64,000 nucleotides of DNA from Anthoceros angustus (Eukaryota > Streptophyta > Anthocerotopsida > Anthocerotales > Anthocerotaceae): assembly GCA_010909165.1 (NCBI GenBank), contig MU008187.1, forward strand, positions 314,247 through 378,246. The letters are read 5' to 3'. The position numbers and the translations under genes were made by a program. Positions 56,901 to 64,000 of the stretch are shown piece by piece. The first letter of the stretch is position 1, and each line of letters begins with the position of its first letter. Below the pieces are notes generated by a model. It did not search any database, had not been told where the DNA came from, and saw only the letters and a program-made list of their open reading frames with translations.

Positions 56901-57279
56901 GATAAATAGGAGTATTTCTTTCGGTTTAGGTCCCGCCCTTTAGGTAATTAACGTGCCCTCTAGGAAAAAACCTGTAGGGAACAAGTAGAGAGAATGAATT
57001 GGTTAACACACACAGGAATATACATGCATAAACTCATCCCCTCTATAAAGGAGAACATCAATCTTCATTGAACAAACCTTACCAACCGTAGATCACACGA
57101 TTATTAAAAGATATTTGCAAGAATGTGAGCTTTTTTGGTCATTTTCATAGCATGGCATAATAGCATCGTGACAATTTCCTATTATATAGTTATGCAGATT
57201 ATAGTTACTAAATCGCATGTTAGAATCTTGACGGGTTCGAAAACCCTGATTTCTGCTGGCTCTAAGCGTGCTGCTCAAC

Positions 57280-58127
57280 GTGCTTGTGGGACAACCACAC
57301 GAAGGGTGTGCGAATGTTTTGAATCATGAGCCGGAGCAAGGCTGAACGTGGCTTGAGATGGAGTGTGAACATGACGGCGTGCGAGAAGGAAAATTGGCAC
57401 ATTTAGGAGCTGGTTGAAGTCCCACCTTGTGGCCATCACGGAGAGAACTCCTAGCTGCAGGCAATGGACACCCGTTCGAAAAATCCATCACACAAGAAAA
57501 GGGGAGATCAACCGCATTCTTGAGGCGTAGTGAGCTTTAGCACATGCCTTGATGAACCGGAGAAATCCTTGCCATGGCCCGTGAGTCTCGATGGCAAGGG
57601 GATGAAGGCGTGGCCCTTCTTGCATGGGCGAGTACTTGTGAACCTTCGTTGTCGCGCATCTCTCCGCCACCCAACCCGGAGGGTTGATGATGGCGTGCTT
57701 GTGGGACAACCACACGAAGGGTGTGCGAATGTTTTGAATCATGAGCCGGAGCAAGGCTGAACGTGGCTTGAGATGGAGTGTGAACATGACGGCGTGCGAG
57801 AAGGAAAATTGGCACTTAGGGCTGGAAACGGCTATTGTTGAAGTCCCACCTTGTAGCGCTGTCCACAGGAGAGAACTCCTAGCCTGCAGGGCAATGGACA
57901 CCCGTTGCCTGAAAAAATCCATCACACAAGAAAAGGGGGAGATCAACCGCATTCTTGAGGCTGTGGTAGGCTTTAGCACATGCCTTGATGAACCTGGAGA
58001 AATCCTTGCTCCTGGCCCCGTGAGTCTCGATGGCAAGGGGGATGAAGGCGTGGCCCTTCTTGCATGGGCGAGTACTTGTGAACCTTCGTTGTCGCGCATC
58101 TCTCCGCCACCCAACCTGGAGGGTTGA
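57280..58127 (-). pseudogene. Non-LTR retrotransposon (LINE-like) C-terminal fragment, two tandem copies
   Basis: Two ~420-bp units (57280-57700 and 57701-58127) share gtgcttgtgggacaaccac and aaaaggggagatcaacc. On the minus strand they read NPPGWVAERCATTKVHKYSPM, LAIETHG and FSRFIKACAKA. This resembles the tail of some LINE reverse transcriptases that contain a PLAxETxG motif. The family call is tentative. The left unit has collapsed CHG sites (cgttcgaaaaa) where the right has cgttgcctgaaaaa. Confidence 0.5.
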
Positions 58128-60600
58128 TGATGACGTGCTTGCAGACGGTGTCCCAGGCAAGGTCTGTTACGACCACATTGTTATGGGGCAGCTCCGGTTT
58201 CCAGCTTCAGGGAATGGACGTTTTTTCTATGTTCGGAATGGCTACAAATACATGTGTGGCAGGCCAAGAAGGCATGTCTTGTCTAACTACCCTATTTCTT
58301 GGGGTTTCTTGAACGTGACTTTTGGTTATCGACTATCTTATTTATTGCTATTTATCTATTTAGTTATTGTGCTATTATATCAGCTGATTATACAATGGAA
58401 AATACGTGTATTTCGTAGGGTTCCTGCTACCTAGTCATGGTAGCATCGGCTCCATGGTTGTGCGGTGGATGACCTGAGTGGCACCCGTCATCGTTTTTTC
58501 TCCCCACTTGCTGGGGCCGGGTCCTCCTGGCCTTCTAGGATCTCAGCAGAGCAGGAACAGAGGAAATCCTCGGGCTCCCATGTCGCCGCTGAATCGGGTT
58601 CGCCCTCCCACGCAACCAGGAAGTCACGAATGTGTCGGTGCCGTAGGTGCCGGTCTCAACGTTGGAGGATGCGGGTCGGTTGGTGGTGAATGGGCGATAT
58701 AAATGGGGGTTTGAGGAAATCGCCATGCCTCGGGAGAGGGTGGAATCTGTGCTGGTTTTGGAAGGAGGAACTGAGGGGACACATGGAATGTACGGCAGGC
58801 GCTGCCGGCAGCTCAAGCTGACGTGACCTTGTTGGCGTTCGACACCGGAAAGGCCAATAAGCGGTAAGTGAGTTTGCTGCGTTTCTGAATCATGTCAGGA
58901 TACCTGTGAGGCTTGAGTCGGAGCCAAACAAAGCAGCCAATGTTGCCCACGGTTTGACTTTGATGCAGTCCGATCTTGTGCTGCTTGGAGTTTGTGTCGA
59001 GCCATCTTTACCTCGTGCTAGATATCCTCGGCGATTTCGGCAGCGCTTCGCCACTTGTCCTAGCTGTTGGGCCATAAGCCTGGGGGTGGGGGTGTCTCAT
59101 CATACAGGAGTTTGAAGGGAGTAACCCCTGTGGCTTCTTGAGGAGTTGTCGCATACTCCAACAAGGAAGGAGCTCCTCCACTTAATATTTCTCGTGTGAA
59201 ATGGCAAAGCATGTCTTCTAACACACGGTTGCTTCCTGATGCATGTCCTCTACGGGTGATAAGTCAAGACATGTTTTGTTTGATGCCCAGGGTGTCCATG
59301 AAGTTTCGCCAAAACCCGGAGGTGAATTTCGCGTCTCGGTCTGACACAATGTCCTCTGGTGCCCCGTGTAATCGGAAGATTTTACGGACAAAAAGAGTGG
59401 CTAGTTTGGGTTGATGATGGCGTGCTTGCGGTGTCGGGCAAGGTCATTGACCACATTGTTATGGGGCGCTCCGGTCCCCGAATGGACGTTTTTCTATGTT
59501 CGAATGGCTACAAATACATGTGTGTGGCAGGCCAAGAAGGTGTATGCGTCTAACTACCCTATTTCTTGGGGTTTCTTGGTACAAAAGCTTTGGTTATCAG
59601 ACTATCTTATTTATTGCTATTTATCTATTTAGTTATTTATTGCTATTTATATCAGCTGATTATACAATGGAAAATACGTGTATTTCGTAGGGTTCCTGCT
59701 ACCTGGTCATGGTAGCATCGGCTCCATGGTTGTGCGGTGGATGACCTGAGTGGCCTGCTCGTCATCGGTCGTTTCATTCTCCCCCACTTGCTGGGGCCGG
59801 GTCCTCCTGGCCTTCTAGGATCTGGCGCAGGAACTGAGCCAATCCTCGGGCTCCCATGTCGCATCGGGGCCCTCCCACGCAACAGTCACGAAGGCGGTGC
59901 CGTTGCCCCTCAACGTTGGAGGATGCGGTGGGTTGGTGGTGAATGGGCGATATCGTCGGTTTGAGGAAATCATGGGCGCCTCGGGAGGGTGGAATCATTC
60001 TGGTTTTGGAAGGAGGCGAGGGACACATGAAACGCTCGGTGAGGCTGGCTGATGCCAGCACCTTGTTGCACTTCGACACGGAAAGGCCAATAAGCGGTAA
60101 GTGAGTTTCGCGTTTGAATCATGTCGATACCTGTGAGGCTTGAGTGAGCCAAACAAACACCAGCGTCACTTGTCATGATTTTCTGTGATGCATCGATCTT
60201 GTCTTGCTTGGAGTTTGTGTCGAGCCATCTTTACCTCGTGCTAGATATCCTCCTGATTGGCGCTTCGCCACTTGTCCTATGTTGGGCCATAAGCATATGT
60301 CTCATCATACAGAGTTTGAAGGAGTAACCCACAGCGTGCTTGAGGAGTTGTCGCATACTCCAACAAGGAAGGAGCTCCTCCACTTAATATTTCTCGTGTG
60401 AAATGGCAAAGCATGTCTTCTAACACACGGTTAGCCTAATTCTGTCCGTCTGCGGGGTGATAAATAGACATGTTTGATGCCATGTCCATGAAGTTTCGCC
60501 AAAACCCGGAGGTGAATTTCGCGTCCGATCGATGTATCTCGGTGCCCGTGTAATCGGAAGATTTAGGACAAAATTAGCTAGTTTCGATGATGGTCGAGGT
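58128..60600 (-). pseudogene. Ty3/gypsy chromovirus: integrase end and chromodomain, tandem duplicate
   Basis: Two units of about 1.29 and 1.19 kb (58128-59412 and 59413-60600) repeat. In the left unit the minus strand gives [18 protein letters not shown] (~59350), the integrase catalytic region, then downstream VAWEGEPDSAATWEPEDFL (~58555-58620), a chromodomain typical of chromoviruses, which targets insertion to marked chromatin. The right unit repeats both regions, with many CAG/CTG/CCG sites lost (tgcagacggtgtcccagg in the left unit versus tgcggtgtcggg). The integrase frame has a stop after KQNMS and several shifts. Confidence 0.8.
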
Positions 60601-61474
60601 GACTGGGATGAAATGGCAGACCTTGGAGAACCTATCTATCATCACCCAGATGCTGTCTTTACCAGAACGGGTACATGGCAGGTGTATAATAAAGTGTGAC
60701 CGGAAACGGCCGCTGGGGATTTGTAGGGATTGGTAGGAATATGGACTTCCTGAGGGTCATCCTTGAGGGAATAGAGTTGGGTAAGTGCTGTGGGAATTCC
60801 TGCTGCTGCATCTGCTAGGAGATGTTGGTATAACTGCCACAACTCTGGGTCTTGAGGCACTCCATCCCGTACTAACTGAACTGTTTGGGACTGTGTGGTC
60901 ATGAGTGTGCAGGCCCTCCTGCTCAAGGCATCTGCGACCACATTAGAAGTCCCGGTAACATACTTGATCTCGAGGTCGAAATCCGCCAGGTGTTCGGCCC
61001 ACCTGCGCTGTCTGGAGTTGAGGTTGGGTTGCGAAAAGAAATGTTGTAAGGAGTGGTGGTCTGTGTGACACACCACCTTCTGGCCTAAGAGGTAATGCCT
61101 CCACACCTTGAGAGCGTGGGTGATTGCCAGCATTTCTTTATCATGTACAACATAATTCAGCTGTGCCCCTTGCAACTTCCTGGATTAGTAGGCAATAGCT
61201 CGACTGTTAGACAAGATCGCACCCATAGCAAAATCGATGCATCGTATGCGGTGTATGGAGCTGGGTGCCGCCAGACGGGAGCAGAACTAAGGGCTTGCTT
61301 TAGTTGTTCAAATGCCTGGACTGCCTCTGGCCCCAATTGTAAGGGTTTGTTAATTGATTGCCTGAGGGCATCCGTCAGGGGAACCGCAATCTTACTGAAA
61401 CCCTAGATAAAGCGGCGGTAAAAGCCGGCCATGCCCAGGAACCCACATAGTTGTGTGATATCATGAGGCAGGGG
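60601..61474 (-). pseudogene. Ty3/gypsy RNase H and start of integrase core
   Basis: The main frame (61175-60642) has YVVHDKEMLAITHALKVWRH, VVCHTDHHSLQHFFSQP and VVADALSRR, the RNase H domain. A shifted piece at 61390-61200 (AVQAFEQLKQAL) links it to the RT. At 60665-60720 the next frame gives HFIIHLPCTRSGKDSIW, the first catalytic block of integrase, with His where the conserved Asp normally stands. The zinc-finger region expected between RNase H and this block is not visible, so a deletion is likely. Confidence 0.85.
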
Positions 61475-62245
61475 CTAGTCCACCACGACTTTGACTTTAC
61501 GGGGATCTACCCGGATACCTGTTGCATTGATGATGTGACCCAAGTATTCACACTCCTGCCTCATGAAGACACACTTACTTCTCTTGGCCAACAACTTGTT
61601 TGCACGTAGCAGTTCGAGTACCTTCCTAACCAAGTTGTAATGTGTCTTTGAATCAGGTGTGTATATGAGGATGTCGTCGAGGAATACTTCCACGCCGTGC
61701 CCCAGCAATGGTCGTAAGATGTCCTGCATGAGACATTGGAATGTTGCAGGGGCGTTTGTCAAGCCAAACGGCATGACCCTGAGCTCAAAGTGTCCATGTC
61801 TTGTGCGGAAGGCTGTTTTAGATTCATCCCCTTCCTTGATCCGGATCTGGTGGAAGCCGGATCTCCGATCAATCTTGGTAAACCACTTTGCACCATGAAG
61901 CTGGTCCAGGATCTCATCGATCCTCAGCATCTGGTATACATTTCTGAGTGTGGCCCGATTGAGCCCTCGATAGTCAATGCATAATCGCCAACCACCATCT
62001 GGCTTGCCAACAAGAAGGACTGGAGCTCCGAAAGGTGACCCTGAAGAGCGTACAAACCCTTTCTGTAAAAGTTCATCTACCTGTTTCTTGATCTCCTCGT
62101 TTTCAGCAGCTGATGTACGGTATGGTTGGATACTAATGGGCTTATGGCTTGGCAGTAGCTCTATGACATGGTCGACAGGGCGTCTAGGGGGGAGTTCTGC
62201 TGGTTCGGTGAACACATCCTGGAACTCCTGCAGCAGTGACCTCAT
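61475..62245 (-). pseudogene. Ty3/gypsy reverse transcriptase
   Basis: A clean 256-codon frame begins LLQEFQDVFTEPAELPPRRP. It carries FGAPVLLVGKPDGGWRLCID, GAKWFTKIDRRSGFHQIRI, FGLTNAPATFQ and the catalytic VFLDDILIY, with connection sequence to VDPRKVKVVVD, where a TAG interrupts (61474). The aspartates of the YxDD-type box are present. The gene lies antisense to the window, with RNase H and integrase further left as expected. Confidence 0.93.
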
Positions 62246-63330
62246 GGCGGGTGGTAGGAGTTCCTCATGAGCCTTGGCTCGCAGCCTGACTCGGGGTTCC
62301 TCTAGGGTAAGACTCTTCGCCGATACATGAATCTGCCAGAGGCAGTAGCTTTATTGAAAGTAGATACTGCAAACAATTGTTTGTCTGGTGTATACTGCTC
62401 ACCCTGCATGGTGTACGTCTTGTCTCCTTTTGTGAGGCTGACTACATTAGACAACCGGTCTATTTCTAATGTATGGGTATGCTTTGCCAGCCAGGGTTTA
62501 CCAAAAATGATGTCATGACACAAGGACGGCATTACAGTTAGCTTGAAGACTTCTGCAAAACCACCCGGGAAGGTGATTAGTGCATCTGTCCACTCTTCTT
62601 TGCTGGTTTCATGCTCGCCAATGTCAGCATTACTGTGGACACTGCCCGTGAGGTGCGGATCTCGATCAATCTTGGTAAACCACTTTGCACCATGAAGCTG
62701 GTCCAGGATCTCATCGATCCTCGGCATCGGTATACATTTGTGTGGCCGGATTGAGCCTCGATAGTCAATGACCATACAATCGGCTTGCCAACGAAGATCT
62801 CCGGTGACCATGAAGCGTACAAACCCTTCGTAAAAGTTCATCTACTGTTTCTTGATCTCCTCGTTTTCGGTGATGTACGGTATGGTTGGATACTAATGGG
62901 CTTATGTAGCTCTATGACATAGTCGGATCTAGGGGAGTTCTGTGGTTGGTGAACACATCCTGGAACTCCTCTATTGACTCATGGTGTAGGAGTTCCTCAT
63001 GAGCCTTGGCCTGCGGCTGGACTGGGGTTCCTCTAGGGTAAGACTCTTTTCGACCGCTTCATTACATGAATCTCACAGAGAATCTTTAGTAGATCGCAAA
63101 CAATTGTTTTATCGTATCTTTCATCACCGCATGTGTCGTCTTGTCTCCTTTTGTGAGGCGACTACATTGACAATGTCTATTTCTAATGTATGGGTATGCT
63201 TTGCGGCCGAGGTTTACCAAAATGATGTCATGACACAAGGGCTGACATTACTTGAAGACTTCAAAACCACCGGAAGGTGATTAGTGCATCATCCACTCTT
63301 CTTCTTTGGTTTCATGCTCGCCAATCTTAC
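61860..63330. repeat. Tandem duplication in gypsy RT/protease linker
   Basis: The segment with tggtaaaccactttgcaccatg, gcttatgg and ggaactcct...aggagttcctcatgagcc occurs at ~61870-62650 and again at ~62660-63330. The copy nearer the RT keeps ctgcagcagtgacctcatgg. The other reads ctctattgactcatgg, with other CAG/CTG sites also shortened. Confidence 0.85.
62302..62841 (-). pseudogene. Ty3/gypsy protease-RT linker fragment, first copy
   Basis: The frame contains FTKIDRDPHLTGSVHSNADIG, FAEVFKLTVMPSLCHDIIFG and PWLAKHTHTLEIDR, the protease C-terminal half and the linker before RT. A piece of duplicated RT is fused in front of it. The parental order would be protease, linker, RT, so this fusion reflects the tandem duplication at 61860-63330. 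Confidence 0.7.
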
Positions 63331-63549
63331 TCATGGACACTCGAGTGCGGATCTGAGACCAACCTTTTCAGCAGCGGTTCTAGACACATAGTGATGAGTG
63401 GCACCAGAGTCTAGCAGGGCTGTGGCTCGGGCACCTTCTAGACCAACCTCTAGTTTGATGGGCACGCGGGTTAGGTAACCCTCTTGGACATTGGACTTTC
63501 GAGATTGCCTATGGCGGGTAACGACCCGCCATGTTGATGGCATGTCCAC
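63331..63549 (-). pseudogene. Ty3/gypsy aspartic protease active site
   Basis: The frame reads RVPIKLEVGLEGARATALLD, then SGATHHYVSRTAAEKVGLRS. The DSGAT motif is the retropepsin active site. It follows the gag zinc knuckle by the usual distance, with a frame change near 63500. Confidence 0.85.
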
Positions 63550-64000
63550 TCTTGGGAGGGTTTGGGGTAGGTTGGCTCACTCTGGTGGTCTTCCCGGTTT
63601 CTCTCAACCAGTTGATGAAGTCCTTGCGGAAAGGGCAGTTCTTTGAACCATGGTCCTGAGCCATGCAAGTAAAACACTTCCTCTTCTCACTGTATTCCCT
63701 CTTCTCTTCCTCCATCAGGATTTTGAAAGTTGGCTTCTTTTCTGACGCGTTGGCTGCCTTGTTCCACTTAGGCTTGGAGGGACCTGCAGAAGAGAGGTGT
63801 TTGTATTTGTTTGTACCGTAGTTGATGGGTGCCCGCATCGCTTCGACCAAAGTTGCTGGGTTCGTTTGGTTCACATCTGCTCTCATTTTGAATTTCAGTC
63901 CGTCGATGAATTTTTCGACTTTCTGCTCCTCATCCAGCCTGGGCATGTCAAGTGTAAGTTGGAGAAACTTATCACAGTATTCTTGTACGCTGCCTTGTTG
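63509..64000 (-). pseudogene. Ty3/gypsy gag, C-terminal part (runs off the window)
   Basis: From the right edge the frame gives EEQKVEKFIDGLKFKMRADV, then NPATLVEAMRAPINYGTNKY and the zinc knuckle CFTCMAQDHGSKNC. These are features of a gypsy retrotransposon gag. The N-terminal gag, primer site and right-hand LTR lie beyond 64000. Confidence 0.88.

Noticed and set aside
1-64000. tRNA, rRNA or other structured RNA genes
   Set aside because: No cloverleaf with conserved A/B boxes or rRNA segment was recognised by eye; a tRNAscan/Infernal run would be decisive.

Overview
The window looks like a land-plant nuclear chromosome, most likely a fern or other non-seed plant. The evidence is one intact, intronless 1,450-codon PLS-class pentatricopeptide-repeat (PPR) gene of organelle RNA-editing type (48612-52964, minus strand), lying in a sea of nested transposable elements. 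The species is inferred, not proven.

Layout. 1-2278 is a ~783-bp tandem repeat. 3310-38511 is a three-level nest. The outer Ty1/copia element has its gag at 3310-4413, protease/integrase at 24857-26248 and RT/RNase H at 36606-38511. A second copia element (258-bp LTRs, 5-bp target duplication ctcgg) was inserted into the protease of the first, spanning 4414-24851. Two copies of one ~10-kb terminal-inverted-repeat (TIR) DNA transposon sit inside the two copia elements: copy A at 12072-~22640 and copy B at 26248-36606. 39344-48745 is a tandemly duplicated AT-rich LTR-like block whose second copy is split by a 1.66-kb solo LTR. The PPR gene follows. Next come a PPR relic, a 240-bp tandem repeat with an inverted-repeat protein-kinase pseudogene (54.1-57.1 kb), LINE-like debris (57.3-58.1 kb) and a Ty3/gypsy chromovirus on the minus strand (58.1-64 kb, running off the right edge).

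Most interesting element. The TIR transposon carries two divergent genes. The minus-strand gene encodes a DUF7869-type protein with the LDNTCRENKN and GHTHD signatures, the likely transposase. The plus-strand gene has a basic first exon, a ParB-like domain (VVGGNHT...AHVYCGL) and an N6/N4-type DNA methyltransferase core (GDRILDVC followed by GSGSTTLAL). A DNA transposon with its own ParB-methyltransferase would be a self-modifying mobile element. I know of no named family with this pairing, but I could not search.

Most important caveat. Repeat copies in this window differ mainly by a stereotyped change: CAG, CTG and CCG (CHG) sites in one copy appear as CG, CGG or ACG in the other. In the first ~230 bases this hits essentially every CAG/CTG. 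It also hits the primer-binding site and RNase H codons, where the unmodified sequence is known. The PPR gene is untouched. Most tandem duplications pair a clean copy with a collapsed one. This is what systematic long-read miscalling at CHG-methylated cytosines, plus false duplication in assembly, would produce. An unusual mutational process is the alternative. Most frameshifts in the transposons should therefore not be read as biological.
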